In this document: piece after piece, positions 7,814-16,884 of the stretch
Layout: each line of letters starts with the position of its first letter
How positions within the stretch are numbered: position 1 is the first letter of the stretch
NCBI GenBank assembly: GCA_020721025.1
Contig: DYNO01000009.1
Coordinates: 1-32,997, forward strand
Source: Thiomargarita sp.
Lineage (GTDB): Bacteria > Pseudomonadota > Gammaproteobacteria > Beggiatoales > Beggiatoaceae
Length of the DNA: 32,997 nucleotides
Direction of reading: 5' to 3'
Notes under the pieces: generated by a model
The model's database searches: none
What the model saw: only the letters and a program-made list of their open reading frames with translations
Told to the model about the DNA's origin: nothing
Made by a program: the position numbers and the translations under genes

Positions 7814-8137
7814 GTCTGAGATCAACTACAATTTGATTGATATAGTCTTATGATAAAACCGATTTGACGTTTTTAAACTGAGTGAAAATAAAGTCTAAAA
7901 ATATCGTTAAGCGTCTGTAAAAAACCAAACGTTATTCAACATGAGCACAATACTCATATTTTGATCAACATAACTGCTTGATAACTCAAGTCTTAAGTTA
8001 CGTTTCGGTGCGTCTAAAGTCTTGCTGATTCTTGAATTTTATGGTAAATCTTGATTCTCACCCGCGCTTAAATCATACTCTAAGTTGTTTAATTATGCAA
8101 ATGGGTTGTCGAATTATGAACTGCGCCATTCCTTAAC
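7814..8137. other. gcvT-glmS intergenic region
   Basis: About 320 bases between glmS and gcvT, both on the minus strand. It should hold the gcvT promoter. The only recognised structure is the degenerate insertion-sequence end at 7971-8034. No small gene or riboswitch was recognised. Confidence 0.5.
7971..8034. mobile_element. Degenerate solo right end of the tnpB insertion element
   Basis: Bases 7971-8000 match 28784-28813, just downstream of tnpB, at 27 of 30 positions. Both copies keep a 5-bp hairpin (CTTGA/TCAAG on the minus strand), with loop GTTA here and GCAA at the intact copy. Weaker similarity continues to about 8034. No transposase or tnpB remnant adjoins it. It looks like a solo end of the same IS200/IS605-type element, either a decay product or a non-autonomous derivative. 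Confidence 0.65.
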
Positions 8138-9973
8138 TTATTCAACTGTCACTGATTTTGCAAGATTACGGGGTTGATCGACATCGGTGCCCTTGATGAG
8201 TGCCACATGATAAGCAAGTAATTGCAGCGGCACCACGTAAAGAATCGGCGAAACCACTTCATTAATCTCTCCCATCTCAATGACATGAATAAAATCAAAA
8301 TCTTGCATAATCGCACGATGATTCGCCAATACATACAACTGCCCCCCGCGCGCATGAACTTCTTGTAAATTCGACTTTAATTTTTCCTGTAAGGCATCAT
8401 TCGGCGCGACGGCAATCACGGGCATTTCTGCGTCCACCAAGGCGAGGGGCCCATGCTTCAATTCACCGGCGGGATAGGCTTCGGCATGAATATACGAAAT
8501 TTCTTTTAATTTCAGCGCACCTTCCATCGCAATTGGATAATGCACCCCCCGTCCCAAAAATAACGCGTGTTGCTTGTCTGCAAAATTTTCTGCCAACGTT
8601 TGAATCTGTTCGCTTAATGCCAGCAACTCCCGCAACCGTTCTGGTAAGCCCAACATCGCCTTGACAATTTTGGCTTCCAACGCGCTATCAATGCCATATC
8701 GCCGCCCCAAAACGACGGTCAACATCAGCAACGCTAACAATTGCGTGGTGAAAGCCTTGGTTGAAGCCACCCCAATTTCTGGTCCCGCATAGGTCAAAAA
8801 TACCATGTCCGATAGCCGAACAAGGGAACTTTCTGGCGCGTTACAAATGGTCAAACTGGGTCCGAATCCCAAACGCCGCGCTTCATGCAATGCTGCCAAC
8901 GTGTCTGCGGTTTCCCCCGATTGCGACAAGGTGACAAATAAAGTATTGGGATTTGCCAACGGTTGCCGATAACGAAATTCGCTTGCGACTTCAACAGCAC
9001 AGGGAATTTTTGCGAGACCTTCCAACCAGTAACGCGCCACTAATCCCGCATGATAACTGGTGCCGCAGGCGACAATTTGCACGGCATGGATATTTTTAAA
9101 AATCCGTTCTGCCTGTATGCCAAACGCGGCTTCAAGCACTGTTCCTTTATAAATTCGCCCTTCCAACGTGTCCAATAGGGCGCGCGGTTGCTCGAAAATT
9201 TCCTTTTCCATATAATGCCGATAATCCCCACGTTCCACCGCGTCAATTTGCAAATGACTGAGATGTTCGGGTCGATAAATCGCTCGTCCGGCAAAATCTA
9301 AAATATTGATACTATTGCGTTGTAATTCAACAATATCGCCATCTTCTAAAAAAATCATTCGATTCGTTACTGGAATCAGGGCAGACACATCTGAAGCCAC
9401 AAAATTTTCGCCAATTCCCAATCCTAACACGAGGGGACAACCCCGGCGCGCCGCGACCACGCGTTCTGGCTCAGATAATTGAATCACAGCAATGGCATAC
9501 GCTCCTTCGAGTAACTTGGTTGTCGCGTACACTGCCATCAGTAGATTTTTGCCCTGCGTGATAAACGAGTGAATTTGATGCGCGATAACTTCGGTATCGG
9601 TTTCAGATTCAAATTGATAGCCTTGTTGCTCCAATTGGTGACGCAATCCCTGATGATTTTCAATAATCCCGTTATGTACAATGGCGACAGTACCGCTCGA
9701 AAGATGAGGATGGGCGTTGTTATTGGAAGGTTTACCGTGCGTTGCCCAACGAGTATGCGCGATACCAATGCTAGAAATCAGGGGGTGTTGCGCCAAGGCG
9801 AGTTCTAATTCACGGATTTTTCCCGTCACTCGTTGCCGTTGTAATTGATGATTTTGATGATCAATGATCGCCACGCCCGCGGAGTCATAACCACGATATT
9901 CTAAGCGTCTTAATCCTTCAATGAGAATCGGAACGACATCGCGTTGTGCCACACCGCCAATAATACCGCACAT
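8138..9973 (-). CDS. glmS: Glutamine-fructose-6-phosphate aminotransferase (isomerizing)
   Basis: GlmS makes glucosamine-6-phosphate from fructose-6-phosphate and glutamine, the entry step of UDP-GlcNAc, peptidoglycan and LPS synthesis. The 611-residue product starts MCGIIGG with the nucleophile Cys2 of a class II amidotransferase. The glutaminase domain spans 1-220, with HTRWATHG (73-80) and HNGIIEN (100-106). Two SIS domains follow, with CGTSYHAG (303-310), SQSGETADT (350-358) and EISYIHAEAYPAGELKHGP (491-509). It ends in the family C-terminus LAKSVTVE. AAGGA lies 9 bases before the ATG. Its leader contains half of a family B repeat. The neighbours are not glmU or glmM. Confidence 0.98.
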   Translation of the reverse strand: MCGIIGGVAQRDVVPILIEGLRRLEYRGYDSAGVAIIDHQNHQLQRQRVTGKIRELELALAQHPLISSIGIAHTRWATHGKPSNNNAHPHLSSGTVAIVHNGIIENHQGLRHQLEQQGYQFESETDTEVIAHQIHSFITQGKNLLMAVYATTKLLEGAYAIAVIQLSEPERVVAARRGCPLVLGLGIGENFVASDVSALIPVTNRMIFLEDGDIVELQRNSINILDFAGRAIYRPEHLSHLQIDAVERGDYRHYMEKEIFEQPRALLDTLEGRIYKGTVLEAAFGIQAERIFKNIHAVQIVACGTSYHAGLVARYWLEGLAKIPCAVEVASEFRYRQPLANPNTLFVTLSQSGETADTLAALHEARRLGFGPSLTICNAPESSLVRLSDMVFLTYAGPEIGVASTKAFTTQLLALLMLTVVLGRRYGIDSALEAKIVKAMLGLPERLRELLALSEQIQTLAENFADKQHALFLGRGVHYPIAMEGALKLKEISYIHAEAYPAGELKHGPLALVDAEMPVIAVAPNDALQEKLKSNLQEVHARGGQLYVLANHRAIMQDFDFIHVIEMGEINEVVSPILYVVPLQLLAYHVALIKGTDVDQPRNLAKSVTVE

Positions 9974-9996
9974 AGTTTTTTTCCTTCAAATATAAA

Positions 9997-10054
9997 TTAA
10001 ATCAATATTTTCAACCGGTTGATTTCACAAATGATTATAAAAAACTGTCCGAAT
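9997..10054. repeat. Family B element, right-half copy upstream of glmS
   Basis: This AT-rich stretch matches the right half of the full family B copy at 20626-20735, including the AACTGTCCGAA terminus and a TCAACCGGTTGA palindrome. The left terminus is missing; the element ends about 25 bases before the glmS ATG, so the glmS leader and possibly its promoter lie in repeat-derived sequence. Confidence 0.75.
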
Positions 10055-10135
10055 GATTGATTTCTAAAAATGGATTAAAATGCTAATTTTCTAAATTATT
10101 TTAATTGGTTAGCGACTGAGCAAAATAATCCGTTA

Positions 10136-11506
10136 TCACAATGTTTGGGTTGCAAAATCTGCCAATCGGGAACGCTCGCCACGTTGTAAGGTGATATGTC
10201 CGCTGTATTGCCAAGGTTTAAAACGATCCACCACGTATGCCAAGCCCGACGTAGTTTCTGTCAAATAAGGCGTATCAATTTGTGCAATGTTGCCCAAACA
10301 CACAATTTTTGTTCCCGGTCCGGCGCGAGTCACAAACGTTTTCATCTGTTTAGAAGTCAGATTTTGGGCTTCGTCTAAGATAATGTAACGGTTGAGAAAA
10401 GTTCGCCCCCGCATGAAATTTAACGAACGAATTTTAATCCGTTGCTGCAACATGTCCGAAGTCACCGCCCGTCCCCAACTGCCACCCTCTTGATCTGGCA
10501 TTAAAACTTCCAAATTGTCCATTAATGCCCCCATCCAAGGAGTCATTTTTTCTTCCTCAGTACCGGGTAAAAATCCAATATCTTCGCCGACAGGAATTGT
10601 GACCCGGGTGATGATAATTTCACGATAACGTTGTTGATCAATGGTTTGTGCCAATCCCGCTGCCAATGCCAACAAGGTTTTTCCGGTGCCCGCCACGCCC
10701 AACAAGGTGACAAAATCAACATCAACATCCATTAATAAGTTTAAAGCAAAATTTTGTTCTCGATTGCGCGCCGTAATTCCCCATACATTTTGTTTGGCTA
10801 GGCGAAAATCTTTGACTTCCTGTATCAATGCGTGGTTACCATTGCATTTTTTCACCACTCCTTCTAAACCTTCATTGTCATAAACTGCTTGATTAGGATA
10901 CCAATTTTCGACTTGATTGCCGTCAATGGCATACACTCTGCGACCATCGAGCAGTTTTGATTCGTTTTTTTTCTGATGAGTTTTCCAAAATTCTGCATCC
11001 AATTCCATCATGCCGCGATAGAGCAAATCAACATCATCGATCACCTTGTCATTGGTATAGTCTTCGGCATGAATTCCCAAGATATGCGCTTTAATTCGTA
11101 AATTGATGTCTTTGGAAACCAAAACAACTTGACGTTGTGGGTCTTGTTGTTGCAGGGAAATTGCCGCGCTAAGTAGATGATTATCCGATGTCCGTCGTGG
11201 CAAATTTTCCGGCAACGTCGCGTTCGCTAGGAGATGGGTTTCAAACAACAATCGCCCCGATTTGCCACCCTCGTAGCTTGGTAATGCAACTCCTTGAGTT
11301 AAATCGTGTTGTTCATCAATCAATTCATCTAAAAAGCGACTGACCTGTCGCACATTGCGCGCCACTTCAGACATACCCTTCTTTGCCGCATCCAGTTCTT
11401 CAAGTACGATCATGGGTAAATACACGGTATGTTCTTGAAAACGAAATAGTGCGCTCGGATCGTGCATCAACACATTGGTATCTAAAATAAACAATTTTTG
11501 CATCAT
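10136..11506 (-). CDS. PIN domain-PhoH family ATPase
   Basis: The 456-residue product joins an N-terminal PIN ribonuclease domain to a C-terminal PhoH-type P-loop ATPase. The PIN domain (about 3-140) shows LDTNVLMHDP with Asp9, acidic EELDAAKK (36-43), SDNHLL (Asp108) and SKD (Asp133), which would form the metal site. The PhoH domain has Walker A GVAGTGKT (270-277) and Walker B ILDEAQN (376-382). This matches the PhoH2/YlaK architecture, reported in other bacteria to couple helicase and RNase activity. The N-terminal two Met codons are adjacent, with no clear Shine-Dalgarno sequence to choose between them. It lies 162 bases upstream of glmS on the same strand. Confidence 0.93.
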   Translation of the reverse strand: MMQKLFILDTNVLMHDPSALFRFQEHTVYLPMIVLEELDAAKKGMSEVARNVRQVSRFLDELIDEQHDLTQGVALPSYEGGKSGRLLFETHLLANATLPENLPRRTSDNHLLSAAISLQQQDPQRQVVLVSKDINLRIKAHILGIHAEDYTNDKVIDDVDLLYRGMMELDAEFWKTHQKKNESKLLDGRRVYAIDGNQVENWYPNQAVYDNEGLEGVVKKCNGNHALIQEVKDFRLAKQNVWGITARNREQNFALNLLMDVDVDFVTLLGVAGTGKTLLALAAGLAQTIDQQRYREIIITRVTIPVGEDIGFLPGTEEEKMTPWMGALMDNLEVLMPDQEGGSWGRAVTSDMLQQRIKIRSLNFMRGRTFLNRYIILDEAQNLTSKQMKTFVTRAGPGTKIVCLGNIAQIDTPYLTETTSGLAYVVDRFKPWQYSGHITLQRGERSRLADFATQTL

Positions 11507-11634
11507 GGTGGTGGCTATCGTGGTTTTAAATCATTGAATTTATTATTGAGTCGTGACACCGTTTCGATGAACTCGCAGTAAGAATTTTTACTCGTGACGT
11601 TGGCGTGGGCTAAAACAGTTTTCATGCGGGGGTA

Positions 11635-13737
11635 TTATCGGGAATAAAGTTCCATTTTATCGGGACGGGTATGAAGTGAGCAACGCTCCAAATAAATTTG
11701 CGCTACTTTGTCCGCAGGATTACACGCTAAAACTTGTTCAAATAGTTGTTTTGCGTCCGCGCGTTCATCGGAATGGTAGAGTACAAAACCTTGTTCAAAT
11801 TCAGAAAGTGTTTGTTGCTTCAATTCAATCATTTCTGGCATATCTGCATCAAAAATCTCATAAATAGTTACTTCTTCGGTTTTACCTTTTACCATGACGA
11901 CATCAATCAGGCGAATATGATATTGATAAAGATGTTGCAATTTGAGGTAGGTATGTTCGGTAATAAGTAACGGCGTGTGATAGACCTTGGTTAAACCCTC
12001 TACCCGTGAAGCCAAGTTCACTGCATCAGAAATGACTGTCCCTTCCATCCGATTTCGTCCGCCAATTGTGCCTAAAATCAATGGGCCCGTATTCAATCCA
12101 ATCCCAATTTTAACGATAGGCATCCCAATTTCAAGTAATTGTTGGTTGTAGCCGCGCAACGTTTTTAACATTGCAATCGAGCCAGATATTGCATCGTCGG
12201 CACTTAGGGGAAATAATGCCATTATTGCATCGCCAATGTATTTATCAATCACGCCACCATGTTGCAAAATCACCGGTTCCATCCGTCCAAAATAACTATT
12301 GAGAAAATCAAATGTTTCTTTGGGGGTCATTTTTTCTGATAACGAAGTGAAGCCGCGGATATCGCAAAACAAAATGGTCATTTCTTTCTTGGTGTGCTCA
12401 CCTAAATGGACATCGACAATGCTTTTTTTATCCAATAAACTCAGAAACTCGCGGGGCACAAATCGTTCATACGCCTTGTTTAACCGGAAGATTTCATACG
12501 CGGCTTGGGTGCGTTCTTCTTCCATCTGCTTACGAACGCTGATATCGCGCACGAAGGCGAAATCATACTCTTCCCCATTAAATTCAACAAAATTAACGGT
12601 TATCTCGACTGAAAAAATTTTACCTGATTTGGTACAATATTCTGACTCAAAACTAAATGTCCCTTCCAACCTCAACTGTTCCCAATGTTCCAACCATTTA
12701 CTCGCCGGAAAATGAATATCCAAATCATGAATTGTCATGTGATACAACTCATTATGCGAATAACCGAGCACCCGACTTGCCGCCTCATTCACGTAAAGCA
12801 AACGAGCATCCCTACCGACCCACAGTACAATATCACGCGCTTTGTCAATCGAAAAACGGGTTAAACGCAGTGTCTTTTCAGCTTCTTTGCGTTCCGTCAC
12901 ATCCTGAAATACCGTGATACCATAACCTATCTGGTTGTCGGAGTTAAAAATTGGCGTACTCCAACTTTCCAACCGCAACACTTTCTCGCCAATCCGCAAT
13001 TCCAAATCATCCGATGTCGCATTTTCGCCCTGTAAGGCACGCGCCAACGTGGTTTTTTCATACGGATAAACTTCATTCGTTCCCGCGATAAACATGCGAC
13101 GACCATCAACCATATCTCGCGCACTACATTCTAATGCCAACTCCTTGCCCAATAACACTTGCGCCTTACAATTAGCATACACGGGCTGTCCTGATGCGTT
13201 GACAATTCGTACACCCACCGGCATCGCTTCTAAAAATTGGGTCAACCGACTCTCATTTTCATGCAATTTTTTAATTAAATTCGCCTGCTCTTGTGCCAAT
13301 TGATGTAATTTTTCATGCTGTTGCATCAACTCCTGTTCTTGAAAATAACTACGCACCGCCTCCACCACGGTTAAACGTAAGTCTTCAGATTGCCAAGGCT
13401 TTGAAATATAACGATATAATCGTGCATGATTAATCACCCGTCCCACTGCGTCCAAATCAGCCTGACCGGTCAACATAATTTTTAACGTATGAGGAATAAT
13501 GGTGTGAATTTGTCGGAGTAGTTCATCTCCCTTAATATGAGGCATAATATAATCAGAAATAACGAGAGGAATTTGATAACCATCGCTCAACAAATCATTG
13601 ATGAGTTCCAAGGCTTCTTCCCCATCTTCGGCAATTTCTATCAGATATTTATCGGCTAATGCCTTTTTTAATTCAATTTTCAGACTATTGAGAATTGTTT
13701 GTTCATCATCCACGCAAATTATAACATATTTATCCAT
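11635..13737 (-). CDS. REC-PAS-PAS class III adenylate/guanylate cyclase
   Basis: The 700-residue product starts with a receiver domain (4-125) with acidic pocket VDDE, phospho-acceptor Asp62 (LVISDYIMP) and Lys113 (SKPW). A coiled coil (about 130-165) and two PAS domains follow (about 163-285 and 294-405). The class III cyclase domain (about 450-630) keeps both metal-binding aspartates, Asp459 (FCDIRGFTSLSE) and Asp503 (GDAIMALF). The purine-site residues Asp571 (SDAVNLASRVE) and Lys617 (VKGKT) favour cAMP as product. The C-terminus looks like one TPR-type helical hairpin. A longer frame reaches 13824, but those 29 residues come from a family B repeat and precede a canonical receiver start (MDKYVIICVDDE), so 13737 is preferred. 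No cognate kinase lies nearby. Confidence 0.93.
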   Translation of the reverse strand: MDKYVIICVDDEQTILNSLKIELKKALADKYLIEIAEDGEEALELINDLLSDGYQIPLVISDYIMPHIKGDELLRQIHTIIPHTLKIMLTGQADLDAVGRVINHARLYRYISKPWQSEDLRLTVVEAVRSYFQEQELMQQHEKLHQLAQEQANLIKKLHENESRLTQFLEAMPVGVRIVNASGQPVYANCKAQVLLGKELALECSARDMVDGRRMFIAGTNEVYPYEKTTLARALQGENATSDDLELRIGEKVLRLESWSTPIFNSDNQIGYGITVFQDVTERKEAEKTLRLTRFSIDKARDIVLWVGRDARLLYVNEAASRVLGYSHNELYHMTIHDLDIHFPASKWLEHWEQLRLEGTFSFESEYCTKSGKIFSVEITVNFVEFNGEEYDFAFVRDISVRKQMEEERTQAAYEIFRLNKAYERFVPREFLSLLDKKSIVDVHLGEHTKKEMTILFCDIRGFTSLSEKMTPKETFDFLNSYFGRMEPVILQHGGVIDKYIGDAIMALFPLSADDAISGSIAMLKTLRGYNQQLLEIGMPIVKIGIGLNTGPLILGTIGGRNRMEGTVISDAVNLASRVEGLTKVYHTPLLITEHTYLKLQHLYQYHIRLIDVVMVKGKTEEVTIYEIFDADMPEMIELKQQTLSEFEQGFVLYHSDERADAKQLFEQVLACNPADKVAQIYLERCSLHTRPDKMELYSR

Positions 13738-13758
13738 AAATAATTTCAATATTACAAT

Positions 13759-13858
13759 GGTTCGGACAGTTTTAAAATTGTATTTGAGTTTTAATCGGTT
13801 GACAAACGAAATCAATATTCCCAACTTATTGATTTTACGAAAAACTGCTCACAGCACC
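13759..13858. repeat. Family B element, copy with a degraded right end
   Basis: The left terminus GGTTCGGACAGTTTTAAAATT and the internal segments GTTGACAAACGAAATCAATATT-like and TTGATTT match the full copy at 20626-20735 with small indels. The right terminus has decayed after AAAAACTG. It occupies the leader of the cyclase gene and supplies a spurious N-terminal extension to its reading frame. Confidence 0.7.
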
Positions 13859-13918
13859 GTATTTGATGTATTGACATAACGCAGAAACAACCCTGAATTT
13901 TAAAAGCTAAAAAGTCGT

Positions 13919-14878
13919 TTACTGTATTTTGAAAATGTCCTCGAAACAAGTCGCGGTCAACAGATCGACACTCCATTGTTCTAGCTCAATTAACGTAGCT
14001 TGTTCTAACCGGGCTTGCAAAGTGACTGGTAATTTCCCAAAACGTTTTTCCAGTAACCGAGCTACTACCAGACGTTCACCCTCTATCAAACCGACTTGTT
14101 TACCTTCTGCGAGACCGGCTTGTTTGCCTTCTGCGAGACCGACTTGTTTGCCCTTCTGTTCGCCTTCCAGTTGTCCCATCTGATAAATTTCACGTCCGGC
14201 ACGACTTTGCATTAAATCTAAATTTAACATGTCGATAATCTCCTGATGACTTAAATCACGAAATCGGTTCAGTAACAATAAGCCAATGATATTTAATGCT
14301 TCGCTCAATTCTTCCGTCGCGGGATAACATTTGTCAATGTGGTCTCGCCATTGTACAACTTTCTGTTTTAATATCGCTTTATCCAACTTCGGCGACACGG
14401 TAAACGGTGCTAATACAATCAAACGCGGATCAACCGCCAATAAATCTGCTTCGCTGTAATCCGTTAAAACCAGTTCTTGAACCAAATCTGTTGCTTTTGC
14501 AATGAGTTTATCCAAAGCCAAAGCAGCGGTTTGGTAACGTTTTTCAGTATAAACAATGATTCCGATAACCGGCTTCTCATCTCGACTTTTCAGACAAATT
14601 TGCAACATACTGTTTAAAGTGCGATAGCGAATATATTTATCTGTGTAACCTTGAAATTCTATCGTCACTCGGGTATTCATCGTTTCTAAAACAGGAATTC
14701 CTTCCACATCTGGACGTTGTAGTTGTTTTTCTTTAAATTCCACCGCTCGAAATTCGTAATGCTCGGCTATCTCAGTGGGAAATCCGGCTAATTTTAATAA
14801 ACCCGCGCCACTCAATTGCATTAACTGCAAGAATGTTTCGTCTGTACCACGCAATTGTCGAGATGGTTTTGTCATCAT
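13919..14878 (-). CDS. Rpn/YhgA-like PD-(D/E)XK family protein with DUF4351-like tail
   Basis: The 319-residue product resembles the large Rpn family of transposase-like nucleases. The N-terminal half has LKLAGFP, ALETM-like and VTIEFQGYTDKYIRYR, in which Glu-x-Gln (about residues 93-95) corresponds to the active-site strand. The region 200-250 (LNIIGLLLLNRF, SHQEIIDML) is helical. A tandem 8-residue repeat, GKQVGLAE with variants, spans about 240-264 and is encoded by three 24-base DNA units. The C-terminal 50 residues (VVARLLEKRFGKLP, RLEQATLIELEQWSVDLLTA) match the DUF4351 pattern found on such proteins. The true cellular role is unsettled; E. coli RpnA has DNA nuclease activity that promotes recombination. 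AGAAG lies 2-5 bases before two adjacent ATGs. Confidence 0.85.
   Translation of the reverse strand: MMTKPSRQLRGTDETFLQLMQLSGAGLLKLAGFPTEIAEHYEFRAVEFKEKQLQRPDVEGIPVLETMNTRVTIEFQGYTDKYIRYRTLNSMLQICLKSRDEKPVIGIIVYTEKRYQTAALALDKLIAKATDLVQELVLTDYSEADLLAVDPRLIVLAPFTVSPKLDKAILKQKVVQWRDHIDKCYPATEELSEALNIIGLLLLNRFRDLSHQEIIDMLNLDLMQSRAGREIYQMGQLEGEQKGKQVGLAEGKQAGLAEGKQVGLIEGERLVVARLLEKRFGKLPVTLQARLEQATLIELEQWSVDLLTATCFEDIFKIQ
14088..14159. repeat. Three 24-base tandem repeats inside the Rpn-like gene
   Basis: Units at 14088-14111, 14112-14135 and 14136-14159 differ at only a few positions and encode successive GKQ(V/A)GLAE octapeptides. Unit number could vary by slippage without breaking the frame. 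Confidence 0.85.
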
Positions 14879-15151
14879 TTGCTTCTCAATCGATTAACTA
14901 TTGGTCACAGGAAAAAATTATCAGTTGATGGTCTTGCAACATGAGGTCTTCGGTTGAAAGAAACTGTTGAATCTACGCAGTTCTGGCAATGAATATGAGA
15001 TAAAATTTAATTTGAATTCATTATAGCCGAATTTGACACGTTAATTAGAAAAAACGTTTTCAGTGAGGCACTGCTTTTCGTTAGGTTGAACCATCAAAAT
15101 TAAATTGTTGATGTGCTAGAATCGATCACCTCATTTAGCTCAACTGTTCTC

Positions 15152-16669
15152 ATGCACAAATTATCCAATCTCTTTACTAAACGCGCAGACCCTGAATTGA
15201 TGGCAGCAGTAGATTTGGGTTCTAATAGTTTTCATTTGATTGCTGCACGTATGATTGACGGACAATTACATGTACTTGATAGTATAAGTGAAATGGTCAG
15301 ACTTGCTGCCGGGCTTGACGCACGCAATTATCTCACGGAAGAATCTCAACAACGTGCCCTTGATTGTCTCGCCAGATTTTCGCAACGATTACGGGATATT
15401 CCCACAGAAAATATTCGTATTGTCGGCACCAATACCTTGCGAGTTGCAAAAAACGCCAAAGATTTTGTCACGAAAGCCGAACAAGTGTTGCAGCATCCCA
15501 TTGATATTATTCATGGACGGGAAGAAGCGCGGTTAATTTATCTCGGCGTAGCGCACACTTTGGCAAATACACCGGAAAAACGTTTGGTGATTGACATCGG
15601 CGGAGGCAGCACCGAATTTATCATTGGGCAAAAATTTGAATCCTTACGACGAGAAAGTTTGGCGATGGGCTGTGTCAGTGCCAGTCAACGTTATTTTGCC
15701 GATGGGATGATTCGTGAAAAAACCATGCGTAAAGCGGAAATTGCAGCAATGCAGGAGTTGCAACCGATTGAGGAAATGTTTCAAAATACGGGCTGGAATG
15801 AAGTTGTGGGGGCATCGGGAACGTTGAAGGCAATCAGTCGAATTATCAATGAAATGGGCTGGGATCGCCAAATTACCGCCACCGCATTGCAAAAATTACG
15901 CGAAGTCACGTTACAAGCCAACCATCTGAATAAATTAAAATTAAAAGGTCTCAGTGAGCGACGTTTGCCCGTTTTTCTCGGTGGGCTTGCCATTCTCAAC
16001 GGTATTTTTGAAGGTTTAAATCTCAAAAGTATGAGGGTTTCTGAGGGCGCGTTGCGTGAAGGCTTATGCTACGATTTATTGGGTCGTCATCGCGATGAGG
16101 ATGTCAGGGAGCGGACAATTCAGTTTTTGACCACACGTTATTCAGTGGATACGGCACAGGCAGAACGGGTTGAAACGACGGTACTCAGTTGTTTAGAACA
16201 AGTAGCAAAATCGTGGCAATTATTGGATGAGGAATTTGCACATATCTTAAGTTGGGCGGCACGATTGCATGAAATTGGCTTGATGATTTCGCACCATCAT
16301 TACCATAAGCATGGCGAATATATTCTGCATCATTCTGATTTATCTGGATTTTCGCAACAAGAACAATGGATTTTGGCAGTCTTGGTGCGTTCTCATCGCC
16401 GCAAATTTAGTGTCGAATTGTGTCAAACCTGTTTACACATCGAGCCGAATAAATTGATTCGTTTGTGTATGTTGCTCCGTCTCGCCGTCTTGTTACATCG
16501 TGAACGGAGTCGTTTATTATTGCCTGAATTTTCAATCTTGCCATTACTGAACGGTTTAAAACTGATTTTTCCTCGCGGTTGGTTAGCGCAACACCCTCTT
16601 ACTCAAGCAGATTTAGAGCAAGAACGAGAATTTTTGAAAGTTACAAAATTGCAGCTTGAATTTGAATAA
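15152..16669 (+). CDS. ppx: Exopolyphosphatase (Ppx/GppA family)
   Basis: Ppx removes terminal phosphate from polyphosphate; the family also includes GppA, which acts on pppGpp. The 505-residue product has the ASKHA-fold motifs AAVDLGSNSFH (about 19-29), VGTNTLR (about 91-97), GREEARLIYLG (about 126-136) and VIDIGGGSTEF (about 149-159), and a C-terminal HD-like helical region with WAARLHEIGL and LVRSHRRKF. Overall it is closer to E. coli Ppx than GppA in the segments I can recall, including the extended C-terminal domain. A GTG at 15113 is also in frame and would add 13 residues; neither start has a clear Shine-Dalgarno sequence. It lies alone, with no ppk beside it. Confidence 0.93.
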   Translation: MHKLSNLFTKRADPELMAAVDLGSNSFHLIAARMIDGQLHVLDSISEMVRLAAGLDARNYLTEESQQRALDCLARFSQRLRDIPTENIRIVGTNTLRVAKNAKDFVTKAEQVLQHPIDIIHGREEARLIYLGVAHTLANTPEKRLVIDIGGGSTEFIIGQKFESLRRESLAMGCVSASQRYFADGMIREKTMRKAEIAAMQELQPIEEMFQNTGWNEVVGASGTLKAISRIINEMGWDRQITATALQKLREVTLQANHLNKLKLKGLSERRLPVFLGGLAILNGIFEGLNLKSMRVSEGALREGLCYDLLGRHRDEDVRERTIQFLTTRYSVDTAQAERVETTVLSCLEQVAKSWQLLDEEFAHILSWAARLHEIGLMISHHHYHKHGEYILHHSDLSGFSQQEQWILAVLVRSHRRKFSVELCQTCLHIEPNKLIRLCMLLRLAVLLHRERSRLLLPEFSILPLLNGLKLIFPRGWLAQHPLTQADLEQEREFLKVTKLQLEFE

Positions 16670-16679
16670 CAGTCAGCAG

Positions 16680-16725
16680 TGTCATGCACCAAGGTGTTCA
16701 AATTCACAAAGGTGTATGACATTTT
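16680..16725 (+). terminator. Hairpin after ppx, possible terminator
   Basis: The arms TGTCATGCACC (16680-16690) and GGTGTATGACA (16711-16721) pair at 10 of 11 positions plus one wobble. TTTTGCTTA follows. It lies 11 bases after the ppx stop codon. Confidence 0.45.
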
Positions 16726-16884
16726 GCTTATACCTCCTACTCGTGCTGAATTGGCAAACCAAATAAATATGTTCAACCAATTGATTTTCATAACAATCAT
16801 CAAAAACTATCCACAGCATTGACGTTAAATGCGCCATAAAAATGTTAAAATCGCTTGCACATCCCCATAGTTTACACACTCACG

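Noticed and set aside
7814..8137. Glycine riboswitch upstream of gcvT
   Set aside because: The conserved purine-rich aptamer core and paired stems were not found; the region is AT-rich and holds a decayed IS end instead.
9974..10135. glmS ribozyme
   Set aside because: The ribozyme is typical of Firmicutes and the pseudoknotted core is absent; the leader matches a dispersed repeat.
10196..10883. Plus-strand frames opposite the PIN-PhoH gene
   Set aside because: They are shadows of a well-supported minus-strand gene.
14088..14159. CRISPR array
   Set aside because: The units are directly adjacent with no spacers and are in frame within a protein-coding gene.
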